DNA of 64,000 nt from a virus. Shown in pieces: positions 1 through 9,251 of this stretch. The DNA lies in IMG/VR virus record IMGVR_UViG_3300032308_002578, positions 23,751 through 87,750 of that record; one strand, 5' to 3'. Each line of letters begins with the position of its first letter. Within the stretch, counting starts at the first letter, position 1. The notes beneath the pieces are model-generated. The model was not told the origin of the DNA. It did not search any database and was given only the letters and a program-made list of their open reading frames with translations. The position numbers were made by a program, and so were the translations under genes.

Positions 1-129
1 TTAACCGTATCGGGCGAATTGCGTATTACGAATCTTGAAAAAGGCATACTGCAAGTAATGGGCAAAAATAAACAACCGACGGCGACGCCCGGCGGCGGCT
101 CGCCCATATACGGCGCGACACAGCAATAA
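1..129 (+). CDS. 3' end of a tail-region protein (partial)
   Basis: The window opens inside a reading frame whose last 42 residues are visible; it stops with TAA at 127-129. The tail end is Gly/Pro/Thr rich (TATPGGGSPIYGATQQ), as in flexible C-termini of phage structural proteins. It lies 14 nt before the next gene in the same operon, so it is probably another tail or baseplate component. The family cannot be named from so little sequence. Confidence 0.6.
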   Translation, partial: LTVSGELRITNLEKGILQVMGKNKQPTATPGGGSPIYGATQQ

Positions 130-143
130 TAAAGGTAATTAGT

Positions 144-734
144 ATGTCACTCGTATTTACTCCCTGCGCCGGCGTCGTCGAGATCAAACGCACGTGGTGT
201 GGCGACGACACATTTTTCACTCTCAAAGTAGACGGACAAGAAATTAACGGCATTGCTACCGGCATTGAAATTGAAATGTCCGGCAATTATCAGTTCCAGC
301 ACACGGTCAACAATTTCATCTATTTTTATGCGTTTGGTGACCGCATTGGCTCGATCAATGTTACGGGTATTGGCTTCGTAAAAGGTTGCGGTAGCTCGCG
401 CTGGAACAATATTTTCGACGTGCAGAAAAAAGGCGAACTGCTGCAATTGTATGATTATTACATGCAGCATCGAGCCGCGGCCAGCGGTAACAAATCGTCG
501 AAATTAACCATCTCTAGCGCGGACGGCGGCACCAAAACACTGCGCGGGTTTTTAACCGGTATGCGCATGGACATCAAAGCCACGGAAGCACTCGGCACTG
601 TTGGTTACTGGACGTTCCGCTTCGAAGTTATTCCCGAAAGACCAAACACCGCTTTTCGCTTTCCTGTCGCTTTCGGGCCCGGCGGCAATGCGTCAAGCGG
701 CGCCGGTGCAACAGACGTTGGAATAGGTAGATAG
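144..734 (+). CDS. Putative tail/baseplate structural protein
   Basis: A 196-residue protein with no membrane segment or signal peptide. It alternates short hydrophobic beta-strand-like stretches with Gly turns and ends in a Gly/Ala/Ser-rich tail. It begins with ATG after AAAGGTAATT and is followed after 1 nt by the next structural gene. Its place directly upstream of the hub-like, gp25-like and J-like genes argues for a role at the tail tip or baseplate. I do not recognise the family. The structural role is inferred from position and composition only. Confidence 0.6.
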   Translation: MSLVFTPCAGVVEIKRTWCGDDTFFTLKVDGQEINGIATGIEIEMSGNYQFQHTVNNFIYFYAFGDRIGSINVTGIGFVKGCGSSRWNNIFDVQKKGELLQLYDYYMQHRAAASGNKSSKLTISSADGGTKTLRGFLTGMRMDIKATEALGTVGYWTFRFEVIPERPNTAFRFPVAFGPGGNASSGAGATDVGIGR

Positions 735-735
735 C

Positions 736-1719
736 ATGATCAACCACGCGCGCACCCTGCTGCTGAACGTCAGCCCGCAGAAAAACCAACGACAAGACGC
801 CGGCTATGAATACATGTCAGCCGCGTTTTGGCCCAGTACGTTGTCGCCCGCGCTCGCCGCGGTCTACAAGATCCTGTTCGGTCGCCAGCCAGACATGTAC
901 TTCTTGAATCTGCGCGCCCGCGAACTGCTCACGTATGTTCACCAAACGGAACTGGCTGACTACGTTTACAAACTCGACCCGCGCGTCACGTATTGGCCGA
1001 CGACAGACGCTGCGTTTTTTGAAAACGCCAAGGCGACACTGGTCGTCACGCAAACTGTCGGGCCGCCGCTGCCGCTGAACTGGGGCGGCGGTTTCGTTGC
1101 CAGTAACTCGCTGGGCGTCACCACGAAGCAATTTGAGATCACAGCCAGCAACACAGACGCCATCTACATAAGCATCCGTGATCTAAACAGCCTTACCGCG
1201 CCGCAGGTTACACTGCTGCCCGATCCGATGCAGCCGCCCACGATTCCGTTGCCTGAGACAAACCTGCAGTTCAAATTCAACCCGCAGGTTACGACCGAAG
1301 TCTACGCCACACTAACCGAACTCGAACAACTGCTTATTCTGGAGCAGTACGACGCGGAAATCGGACTCGGGCTTGATCCGGCCGTGATCGTGCAACCGCA
1401 GCCGCCGGCAATGCCGTTTAAAGAGCGGCGGCCTATCTTGCGCATGACAGGGCAGTCGCTGCCCCAAGGCGTAGACACAGCCAAGTGGCTCGTGACAGCG
1501 CGCGCAAACCCACAACCAGCAATTACCTCGGTCCTGCCTGTGTTAGAGATTCTGGGTGAACCGTTGTTTCTAGAGTTGTTTGGCGTTGCGCCCGTTGAGC
1601 CGTACGCTACCTTTAAAAACCTGTGGTTTGACCACCCGTTGTCCGCGTATCGACTGGCTGGGCTTGTGCTGGCATTTATTTACCGAGCCGAGGAACTGCG
1701 AAAGGCAAATGATGGCTGA
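736..1719 (+). CDS. Putative baseplate-associated structural protein
   Basis: A 327-residue protein of unrecognised family. The N-terminal 90 residues look mixed helical, a central Thr/Pro/Asn-rich region (about 110-200) looks beta-rich, and a C-terminal helical segment (about 270-325) ends in charged residues. Its stop overlaps the start of the hub-like gene, so the two are translationally coupled. Context suggests an early tail or baseplate protein; the sequence gives no catalytic motif. Confidence 0.6.
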   Translation: MINHARTLLLNVSPQKNQRQDAGYEYMSAAFWPSTLSPALAAVYKILFGRQPDMYFLNLRARELLTYVHQTELADYVYKLDPRVTYWPTTDAAFFENAKATLVVTQTVGPPLPLNWGGGFVASNSLGVTTKQFEITASNTDAIYISIRDLNSLTAPQVTLLPDPMQPPTIPLPETNLQFKFNPQVTTEVYATLTELEQLLILEQYDAEIGLGLDPAVIVQPQPPAMPFKERRPILRMTGQSLPQGVDTAKWLVTARANPQPAITSVLPVLEILGEPLFLELFGVAPVEPYATFKNLWFDHPLSAYRLAGLVLAFIYRAEELRKANDG

Positions 1720-3385
1720 AAATTTTGTCCGGTCTGAATTTGAACTAACGGCAGAATTCACCGACGCAAAGTCCGGTGCGAGGAAAGCACTGTTTAAAGA
1801 CATCCTTTCGATTTCGGCTACGTTTGCGCTGAATTCAATTCCGGTTGCGTCCCTTGTGGTCGCGTGCGGGCGGAACGTGTCAGACAAGTCGCAGCCCGCC
1901 ACCATTGACGCCGCGCTAAAAGTGTTAAAGCCGCGCGACAAGGTCAAAGTTACGCTGACAATCAGGACAAACGACGGCGAGACAAGTTTAATGCCCGAGG
2001 GTCGCGGCGTAATTTTCGACGGGTATTACGCCGGTGCGGGCTATCAGCGGTCAAATAATTCGGTTAGTTATGCGCTGCATTTGATTCATTGGTTGGACGA
2101 TTTAAACTGCTCTTCCATGATCAACGGCAACTGGCACCCCGGCGTGCCGCACGATTTGGCGCAAGCCGCCAACTCTGACGTGGCGCTCATGCGCGGCGGT
2201 GCGGACTGGACAGGCAAGAATAAAGGTCTGACAAATCCCGTGCCGATTGTGGACGCGACAGGAAGCATTATTAATAAATCCAACATGCAAGATGATTTAT
2301 GGGAAAAAGTCCTCAAGCCCATGTTCAAAGAAATCGCGTCGTTCAGCCACCCCCGCGAGCAAAACTACGCGCGAGACAATAACCCGCTTACAAACGGCAA
2401 CAACGCGGCGGCATTACTGGCGCTGGAGCGCATGCCTGGCACGGCGCCTTTTCCGGGAAAACTGCCGCTCTTTATGGGCGGCGTAAACGCCAAGGCTATC
2501 GCTGACGGCGCAAACAAAGGGATTAGCGGTATCGCCAAAAACGGAATGGCCTACTCGTCATTCTGGAGCAAACTCGTCGGCGAATATGCGCCTGAATTTT
2601 TGTTTGCCGTGTCGCCGTGCCCTGAGTTTGCAAACGTTGTTCCGTTCTTTGGCGGTCTTCGTGGCTACTGGAAAGAGATCGACGGCCGGGAATATACCTA
2701 CGCGAATTTTGATTCCAACCTCGCGAGCCTTATTGAGTCGATCGAGATTCGGTATTCTCAAAAGGCCACGTCTAATTGGGCGCTTGGCGGCAGAGCCCCC
2801 GGGCTTTCATATTTCAGGCCGTGGGGTCGGTTTCCAAAAAAGAATAATGATCTCCGCGGCCAAATTATCGTAAAAGATCCGCCGGGTTGGCTGGCAAACG
2901 CTATTTCGCAGGGCGCATTCTCGCCACTGACGACCGGCTTTGGTCGACGCCTTGGCGACACTGCGTGCCCCGGCAAGGGCCCCGAAGATACGCCGGCGGG
3001 TGTGCTCCGCCCGGCGGACGCTGAAAAAGATGTAGAGAAATCGAACATCGTCAACATATTTTGCGAGCACTGGTACAAAACTGAAGTGCTCTCTAAGCGG
3101 TACGGTGAAATGTCTGGAAAGTTACGTTTTGACATTGCACCCGGCAGCATTGTCAAAATTAAAGAGCCAGATCTAAGCGCCGGTAGCGAACTCACGACAT
3201 ACGCCGCTGTCACGCATGTGTCATTTTTGATTAACACAGAGCAACACACAGCCGGCACGTCGTTTACACTATTAAATCTGCGGTCGGAACTTGAGAACAA
3301 CGACGATTTATTTACAAGCGCTGCGCCGCCCCTGTACCCGACCGCAAAGTGGGTTGGCGGGCCGCTGGTAAGAGGGTTATCCTGA
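1712..3385 (+). CDS. Putative baseplate hub protein (gpD/gp27-like region)
   Basis: A 557-residue protein. The region around residues 95-125 (phrases IFDGYYAGAGYQ and YALHLIHWLDDL) resembles the first beta-domain of phage late-control gpD/gp27 hub proteins, which form the trimeric ring at the end of the tail tube. The remaining 400 residues are beta-rich with few Cys. Two ATGs are adjacent (1709 and 1712); I prefer 1712 because AAAGG then sits 6 nt upstream. It overlaps the previous gene by 8 nt and shares TGATG with the next. The hub assignment rests on partial resemblance plus its position upstream of the gp25/J pair. Confidence 0.55.
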   Translation: MAENFVRSEFELTAEFTDAKSGARKALFKDILSISATFALNSIPVASLVVACGRNVSDKSQPATIDAALKVLKPRDKVKVTLTIRTNDGETSLMPEGRGVIFDGYYAGAGYQRSNNSVSYALHLIHWLDDLNCSSMINGNWHPGVPHDLAQAANSDVALMRGGADWTGKNKGLTNPVPIVDATGSIINKSNMQDDLWEKVLKPMFKEIASFSHPREQNYARDNNPLTNGNNAAALLALERMPGTAPFPGKLPLFMGGVNAKAIADGANKGISGIAKNGMAYSSFWSKLVGEYAPEFLFAVSPCPEFANVVPFFGGLRGYWKEIDGREYTYANFDSNLASLIESIEIRYSQKATSNWALGGRAPGLSYFRPWGRFPKKNNDLRGQIIVKDPPGWLANAISQGAFSPLTTGFGRRLGDTACPGKGPEDTPAGVLRPADAEKDVEKSNIVNIFCEHWYKTEVLSKRYGEMSGKLRFDIAPGSIVKIKEPDLSAGSELTTYAAVTHVSFLINTEQHTAGTSFTLLNLRSELENNDDLFTSAAPPLYPTAKWVGGPLVRGLS

Positions 3386-4197
3386 TGCCAACACAGCCGC
3401 AACCAAAAGGTATGCCGTCTATCCTCGGTGACGTAGATGCGCCGTTCTCTGCCCCAACCCGGATTACCGGCGTTGCGGATGACTTCACGGACATTCACAC
3501 CCAGTGGCTGAAAAACAAGACGCCAGACACGAACACGCAACTGCTGAAACGCGTGCAGCCCGTGATCGACACGGCTGTCAGCAGTTACGGCGGCGCATCT
3601 TCCAGTCCTGTGTTTAAGTCGCGCGCGCGACTAATGGCGCTAAAAGCCATGGAGACGTACGACCCCAAGCGCGGTAACGTCAGAACACACCTCCTGTCGC
3701 AACTGCAGAGTCTCCGCCGCTTGTCCGCGCAGGAGCAGAACATCATTTCGATTCCGGAGCAGGTCGGGTTGGACTACCAGCGGCTCCACGCCGCCGAGAA
3801 CGAACTGCGCGACAGTCTTAGCCGCGACCCTAGTGACGAGGAACTGGCTGACGCCACGGGCCTGTCGATCAAGCGGCTGCGAAAAGTGCGCGCGTTTAAC
3901 CAGCCGATTGCGTCCGGTACCACAGTGCGCGAAACAGCCGAAGAAAACTACGACGGCGACATCGCTAGTTCTATCCCAAACCAGAACCGGTCAGCGGATG
4001 CGTGGCTGGATTTTGTATATGGCGATTTGACACCCACGGATCGGCTCGTTATGGACATGACGCTCGGCAGAAACGGCCGGAGGCGCGCCAGCACGCAAGA
4101 CATCGCGGCTCGTTTAAATATCACGCCGGGCGCTGTCAGCCAGCGCGCAGCCAAAATTCAGGCCATGATCGACAAAAGGTACGAGCACAATTTTTAA
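3385..4197 (+). CDS. Sigma-70-like protein (regions 3 and 4)
   Basis: A 270-residue protein. Residues 82-112 carry the end of a sigma region 2-like segment (ALKAMETYDPKRGNVRTHL). Residues 135-175 match region 3, with the diagnostic RDPSDEELADATGLSIKRLR. Residues 215-262 form a region 4-type helix-turn-helix (STQDIAARLNITPGAVSQR). The usual full region 2 with -10 recognition and core-binding residues is not evident, so it may not act as a complete sigma factor. It is embedded between hub-like and wedge-like genes, starting in a TGATG overlap. Such proteins recur among baseplate genes of environmental myoviruses. It could be a late-transcription factor or a virion protein that keeps a sigma fold. 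Confidence 0.75.
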   Translation: MPTQPQPKGMPSILGDVDAPFSAPTRITGVADDFTDIHTQWLKNKTPDTNTQLLKRVQPVIDTAVSSYGGASSSPVFKSRARLMALKAMETYDPKRGNVRTHLLSQLQSLRRLSAQEQNIISIPEQVGLDYQRLHAAENELRDSLSRDPSDEELADATGLSIKRLRKVRAFNQPIASGTTVRETAEENYDGDIASSIPNQNRSADAWLDFVYGDLTPTDRLVMDMTLGRNGRRRASTQDIAARLNITPGAVSQRAAKIQAMIDKRYEHNF

Positions 4198-4206
4198 GGA
4201 AACGCC

Positions 4207-4719
4207 ATGGCGCACGGAACTAAAAAAGGCCAAGTTGATTCGCAATTCGAGAATCGCGTTAACGAACTCGAGGCGTGCGCTAAAAGCATGGCGTATCAAT
4301 TCAAAACTTTTAACGACTACCGCCTGTGGCATACACCCAAGGGGACCGGAGATTTGCTGGACGTGCCTGCGCTGCACATTCCAGCGTGGGAGCGTAACAA
4401 AATCAACGAACTGTACTCCGAAACTATTTTGGCGGGCACCGGTGACGAAAGCGGCACCTGCGGCGATCTAATCGCTATGAAGTGGCAGGCTGATTTTATG
4501 GCTGCCGAAGAGCGGGCGTTTAGGACACGGCACGCCAGTTACGCCCGCTGTGCTTCATTGATGCACGGGCGGCTCAAAGGTCACGGTACCGAGAAATTTG
4601 GTATTTTTTCGTTTTTGAGAGACGCCATCCAGACGCACATCGACGTGGGCGGCCTGTACAGCCCATACGACGGCTCCCTCGGCATCGATCCGAGCGGCGG
4701 CATTTCAACACAGGTATAG
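4207..4719 (+). CDS. Hypothetical baseplate-operon protein
   Basis: A 170-residue, largely helical protein starting after AAGGAAACGCC. It contains four Cys residues without a clear metal motif and ends in a Gly/Ser-rich tail. It sits between the sigma-like and gp25-like genes with 9 and 7 nt gaps, so it is co-transcribed with the baseplate genes. I do not recognise the family. Confidence 0.55.
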   Translation: MAHGTKKGQVDSQFENRVNELEACAKSMAYQFKTFNDYRLWHTPKGTGDLLDVPALHIPAWERNKINELYSETILAGTGDESGTCGDLIAMKWQADFMAAEERAFRTRHASYARCASLMHGRLKGHGTEKFGIFSFLRDAIQTHIDVGGLYSPYDGSLGIDPSGGISTQV

Positions 4720-4726
4720 GTGGCCC

Positions 4727-5194
4727 ATGAGTTTACAAGACTACGCACAACGTAAATACGACTACCTCGGGCTGCGAAATGTAAATCCAGCCAAAGAGGC
4801 CAAACTTGGCCTTGAGTTGTTTAACACTGCCAGTAACGGACAGATCTGTGTCGGCGTGCAAAAACTAGCCCAGCGTTGGCTGCTGGAGTTTATGACCGAA
4901 GTTGGGTCGATGCCCGGGCTGTCTGACCGCGGTTGCGACTTTATGACGTACGTCCGCCAAGGTCGCCTGCGCACACAAATCGAGGTGCAGGCGCTGTTTT
5001 CGGCTGCCGAACTTGACGTGCGTCGCAACCTGCAGCGAGAAGAATACGCCGGCATGCCTAACGACGAGCGCCTTAATTTCGCCGAGTTATTGTCGTCGTC
5101 GATTCTGCCGGGTTATTTACAGATTCGTGTTAAAATTAACAACGTTCTAGGCGACACGCGTGAGATCATCGTGCCGGTCTCGACACTTCCGTAG
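4727..5194 (+). CDS. Putative gp25/gpW-like baseplate wedge protein
   Basis: A 155-residue protein located 8 nt upstream of the baseplate J-like gene, the position normally held by the gp25/gpW lysozyme-like wedge protein. Its second half fits that fold: a helix with basic residues (AELDVRRNLQREE), then strands ending in YLQIRVKINNVLGDTREIIV. The conserved EPR core signature of gp25 is not clearly visible, so the assignment depends on gene order and the strand pattern. Confidence 0.5.
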   Translation: MSLQDYAQRKYDYLGLRNVNPAKEAKLGLELFNTASNGQICVGVQKLAQRWLLEFMTEVGSMPGLSDRGCDFMTYVRQGRLRTQIEVQALFSAAELDVRRNLQREEYAGMPNDERLNFAELLSSSILPGYLQIRVKINNVLGDTREIIVPVSTLP

Positions 5195-5202
5195 GGTGAA
5201 AC

Positions 5203-6852
5203 ATGGCTATTGAAATCGCAAGTTTGAGCGAACTGGATACTGCAAAAGTTGAGCAAATGGTTGCGAAACTTGCGCAGTATATGCAGGAGCGGCATCCGGA
5301 AGTGGAGTTGACCCGCGGCGTGTTTCATGACCTCGTGCTGTACTTCAACGGTGTTCTGAATGCGGCTATCCAAGAGAACATCGACCGGGTGCGGCAAAGC
5401 CAAAGCCTGTACGCCATCACGCAGAATCCGGCCCTTGCGGAGCCGGCTATCGTCGATCAGGTACTGTCGAACTACAACCTGACCCGAGACGCAGGCACAC
5501 CAGCCACCGGCGTAGTAACGCTGTTGCTTAATTTGCCGCTTACCACTCGACTGACGACAGACGCGCTGTTCACGGCAAACGACGTGCAGTTCGCGCCTAC
5601 GCAGAACTTTACCGCACTGCCGCCCGGGTCGACGCCAACCAACGACGGCGACCGCGTCATGATCGACGTAGGCGACGGTACGTATGCGATCAACATCACG
5701 GCGCAGGCACTGACAGTCGGCGCAGCGGGTAATATTCGTCGGGGCGTCACCGTGACACCGAACTTCGTGACCAACAACACGCTGGCGGCATTTGCGGCGT
5801 CGGACTTCATCGACGGACGCGACCCGCTGACCAACGCCGAGTACATCCAGAAGTTGCCCGAGGCGCTAGCGGCCAAGACGGTCGGCGGCCGGGCCAGTTA
5901 CACCGCTACGATCAAAGCGCAACCGGCGTTTCAGAACATCAAACACCTGTCGATTCTCGGCTGCGGCGACGCTGAACAACAACGCGATCAACACAGCCTG
6001 TTTCCGATCTCCGGCGGCGGGAAGATTGACGTCTACGCGCAGACGAACAGTTATGCTCAAGAAACAGAGCACTTGCTGCGCGCGACATTCATCGGCACGT
6101 CGGCAAACGGGACGATTTGGCAGGTTACGCTGGACAAGAATACGTCGGCTGGGTTTTATGAGGTGCGCCGAATAGCCGCCGCAAATGACACGACAAGTTC
6201 TGGCTATCAGATCCTCACGGACGTCCGCGGCGTAGACACGGCTGACGCGCTGTTCGTGCCCGATATGCGCTATCTGGCCGAGACAGCCTACACGCGCTAC
6301 CAGACCGCCGTGATCCAGTTCGAGGACCCGGACGTACCCACAGCCGGACTTGTGCCGAACGTTAGCAAGGCGTACTACCGCGTGCGTACGGTCGGCCTGC
6401 CGCTGGTGGCCGAACTGAACGACTTCCTGACCACGCGCGACCGGCGACCACGCGGCACCGACATTCTGGTCAAAGCCGCGGTGCCGTGTTTCACCAAGAT
6501 TGCGTTCCAGATCAGGACCGAGACTAACGACACGATTACAGACGCCACCATCGCTGAAATCAAACAAGCGGTGGTAGACGCCGCGGCTAAGGTTGGCTTC
6601 TCTGGCCAACTCCACGCCTCAATCGTCGACAGCGCTGCGCACAAGTACCTATCTGGCCGGCAGGTGGTCAGCAAAATCGACATGTTTGGGCGGATTCGTC
6701 GGCCAGACGGCTCTGCGGCGTATCTGCGCGACCCGGCGGTGCTGACGATCCCGAACGACCCGGCACGCTTGGTGACTGGCAGGACGACTGTATTTCTTGT
6801 AGGGGTCGACGACGTTTCAGTATCAGTCGCCGCGGCTGGCTTTCTGAATTGA
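5203..6852 (+). CDS. Baseplate J-like protein
   Basis: A 549-residue protein with the order expected of baseplate J/gp47-like proteins: an N-terminal helical segment with a RGVFHDLVLYFNG-type motif, then a beta-sandwich region (about 90-210) containing NIRRGVTVTP and the Asp/Gly-rich FIDGRDPLTNAEYIQKLPEALAAK motif region, then a C-terminal domain rich in Ala/Val. Members form the wedge ring connecting the baseplate to the tail tube in contractile tails. It starts after TAGGGTGAAAC and is tightly spaced with its neighbours. Length is within the range of longer members. Confidence 0.8.
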   Translation: MAIEIASLSELDTAKVEQMVAKLAQYMQERHPEVELTRGVFHDLVLYFNGVLNAAIQENIDRVRQSQSLYAITQNPALAEPAIVDQVLSNYNLTRDAGTPATGVVTLLLNLPLTTRLTTDALFTANDVQFAPTQNFTALPPGSTPTNDGDRVMIDVGDGTYAINITAQALTVGAAGNIRRGVTVTPNFVTNNTLAAFAASDFIDGRDPLTNAEYIQKLPEALAAKTVGGRASYTATIKAQPAFQNIKHLSILGCGDAEQQRDQHSLFPISGGGKIDVYAQTNSYAQETEHLLRATFIGTSANGTIWQVTLDKNTSAGFYEVRRIAAANDTTSSGYQILTDVRGVDTADALFVPDMRYLAETAYTRYQTAVIQFEDPDVPTAGLVPNVSKAYYRVRTVGLPLVAELNDFLTTRDRRPRGTDILVKAAVPCFTKIAFQIRTETNDTITDATIAEIKQAVVDAAAKVGFSGQLHASIVDSAAHKYLSGRQVVSKIDMFGRIRRPDGSAAYLRDPAVLTIPNDPARLVTGRTTVFLVGVDDVSVSVAAAGFLN

Positions 6853-6862
6853 TAGGGCTGCC

Positions 6863-8584
6863 ATGCAAAAACAAGAATTCGTATATCCCGGTTCAGATCT
6901 TGACCGGAGCCGCAATTTGATTGCGCTGCTCGGCAGTTTCTGGTCGCGCAACTATGCCGGGATCGATCAGATTCACTCGTACGTGGACGCAGTTGGCGAA
7001 ACGGTCACCCAGTCGTATCGGAACGTGCTGGAAGCTGCCGCAGCCGTAAGCCGGTTTGACGTTCCGCTGTTTCACGAAGAACTGCTGGTTCCCGTGACGT
7101 TAAAAAAGCGCGAATTAAACAAAGGCGTCACAAGTCGGGACTTGTTCGACCGTGGCGTAAAAACAATCGACGGTACGCTGACATTCGACCGGCCGCTGCA
7201 GAAAGAGTTCTTCGCGTTTCCCCTGCCGAAGAATCTTGTCGATGTCGCGCACTTCTTTAACCGCATCGCATTTCCGACTGCAGCGTTCGCCAAAAACATT
7301 GACTTCCTCATTGACATCGAGCGCGGCGCCATCGTTTTTGCTTCGAACCCGTTTGAGAACGCGGCGTTTATTAAGCGGTTGTACGATCACGCCGGCGGGA
7401 CAGACGAGGAAATCACGCTGTGGGGTTTCTGCGGCCAGTACGATTACAACTACGTCTTTGAGCAGTTTGCCTACGCCATCAGCCTGAAACTGAAAACCAG
7501 CCAAGGCTACAAAGATCTGACAAACGCCATTATTACGGCGCTCATTGACGGTGGCTCGACCGCAAAAACACTGGATACGGCACTGACGGCGATCTGTGGT
7601 ATTCCAGTCACAAGCGATCCGTATGAGACAGTCGAAGTCGTACAGTACGACCGACAGGGCTTATTCATAGCCACCGACCGCAACGTGTACCGGTTCAGTT
7701 ATAGCGCCACACCACTCGTGACTGTTGGGCAAAAACTTTCTGCCGGGAGTTATTTAGTGCGCGGGTTTGACGTAAGTGAGTTCTACACCGGAAACACTTA
7801 CATCGCAGCCGACAACACACAGCAAGTTATCTGTCAAAGCGTCAGCGGCACTGTCCTAGAGACAAATGAAAACGCCGATTTAACGACAGAGACTGATGAA
7901 GACCTCGTAATCAATCTGGACGCCACCACGTGCCGGCGGGTGCGGCAGGACATCTCGGCGCTCGCGCTGGATGCTGGCTTCCTGTCGGCCTGTTTCTACG
8001 GCGATCTAGTATTTGAAAACAAAGACGTACCGTTAGAGGTCGACGTCGATCATCCAAGCGGTTTTACGTACGTGAAATTTGGCCTCGGCGGCCTTCCGGC
8101 GGACGTCGAGCATTTTTTCGACGAATTACACGCGCGGGGCATACATTACGCCACGCAGCCGCCGAACCCGTGCCACCCCGGCCGCCGCCAAGGCACGCTG
8201 GCGCAAATGCTCGATAGCCGTGTGCAGCCAGAAACACAGCCAACAACCGCGCATTTACCGAATACTATTAATCCGCTGAAATTCCTCATCGAAAACGTGC
8301 TGCGTAACAACGTTTTCGTGGTCAGAATCTTCGTACCCGCGTTGGGGCAAAATCATCTCGGACTGTACAATATTAGGCACCTTCGGCAATTAATACCGCC
8401 GCAGACGGCTATGGTGGTCGTTTTTGAACTAGTTATGGATTTAGATACGATTGACGCTAACGACCATATTGCAGAGGATGTAAATACGTTTACCGGGCTG
8501 GAACCGCAGGCAGACACGATCTCCGACACCCTGCTGCGGGATATCGGGGTTACCGCGCATCTGGTGTCCGGCACGTGCCAATAA
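6863..8584 (+). CDS. Putative baseplate/tail tip protein downstream of gpJ
   Basis: A 573-residue protein beginning after GATAGGGCTGCC. The first 80 residues are helical, with aromatic and Asn residues typical of wedge proteins (GSFWSRNYAGIDQIHSYVD), and the rest is mixed. A near C-terminal segment (about 520-560) is acidic. It occupies the slot where tail protein I-like wedge components lie after gpJ, but its length is much greater than that family. Structural role by context; family not recognised. Confidence 0.55.
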   Translation: MQKQEFVYPGSDLDRSRNLIALLGSFWSRNYAGIDQIHSYVDAVGETVTQSYRNVLEAAAAVSRFDVPLFHEELLVPVTLKKRELNKGVTSRDLFDRGVKTIDGTLTFDRPLQKEFFAFPLPKNLVDVAHFFNRIAFPTAAFAKNIDFLIDIERGAIVFASNPFENAAFIKRLYDHAGGTDEEITLWGFCGQYDYNYVFEQFAYAISLKLKTSQGYKDLTNAIITALIDGGSTAKTLDTALTAICGIPVTSDPYETVEVVQYDRQGLFIATDRNVYRFSYSATPLVTVGQKLSAGSYLVRGFDVSEFYTGNTYIAADNTQQVICQSVSGTVLETNENADLTTETDEDLVINLDATTCRRVRQDISALALDAGFLSACFYGDLVFENKDVPLEVDVDHPSGFTYVKFGLGGLPADVEHFFDELHARGIHYATQPPNPCHPGRRQGTLAQMLDSRVQPETQPTTAHLPNTINPLKFLIENVLRNNVFVVRIFVPALGQNHLGLYNIRHLRQLIPPQTAMVVVFELVMDLDTIDANDHIAEDVNTFTGLEPQADTISDTLLRDIGVTAHLVSGTCQ

Positions 8585-8593
8585 GGAAACGCT

Positions 8594-9223
8594 ATGGCTA
8601 CCGACAAAATCAATGCTGGCGGGTTTGGCGTTCGTGGGCACGTCACCCTGTGGCAAGTAGACGAAAAAACCGGCCTGAAGCTCCCCCTAGGCGCGCAACC
8701 GAATCAAATTCAATATTCGTGGGGTTTTGCTGCGGCCAAGCAACTGGGCTTCCGGCCAAACCCGGAGCGCCCGAGCTACCACATTTCGGCTATGTATATC
8801 GAATTCGAAAATCAGGCTGATCCGGCGGTCGTGATCGCCGTTTCGCCGTTCGACCGAGATCTGGGGATCGGCTACTACAACGGCCTGCTCACCTCCGGCA
8901 ACCGCGACTTTCTCCGCATCCCACTCAGCGTCGAGCCGGCCACGTCGGTCTCTGCTGGGTTTGAAGCCAACCTGCCTGTTGATCAGCAGGCGAACCAACT
9001 CACGTTTTTTGTGCAGACGTCGGGCACTACGGGCGTTCACGGCAAAACATTCAGCCACGTAGTAAACAGCAAAGTGTATTCGGCTGCGCTCGTCGCCGCG
9101 CCGCACATTGGCGACCGGACGAAAGACGTAATATTTGCGCGGACAATTCTTTCGCCGGCCAATCAGGTCACAAAAGAAGCGTCATCGCAAGTCGGAATCA
9201 CATGGGACGTGGCGTTCGAATAA
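8594..9223 (+). CDS. Hypothetical tail-operon protein
   Basis: A 209-residue soluble protein with beta-strand character and no Cys motif, starting after AAGGAAACGCT. It lies between the large wedge-like protein and the first fibre protein. It might be a fibre-attachment or tail-fibre base protein; that is a guess from position. No family recognised. Confidence 0.5.
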   Translation: MATDKINAGGFGVRGHVTLWQVDEKTGLKLPLGAQPNQIQYSWGFAAAKQLGFRPNPERPSYHISAMYIEFENQADPAVVIAVSPFDRDLGIGYYNGLLTSGNRDFLRIPLSVEPATSVSAGFEANLPVDQQANQLTFFVQTSGTTGVHGKTFSHVVNSKVYSAALVAAPHIGDRTKDVIFARTILSPANQVTKEASSQVGITWDVAFE

Positions 9224-9251
9224 TCGCGTAAATATACGCCGGAGGACACGG

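Noticed and set aside
2758-3540. A 260-codon minus frame opposite the hub gene end
   Set aside because: No ribosome site and Ser/Arg-rich; the plus strand has continuous, coupled genes.
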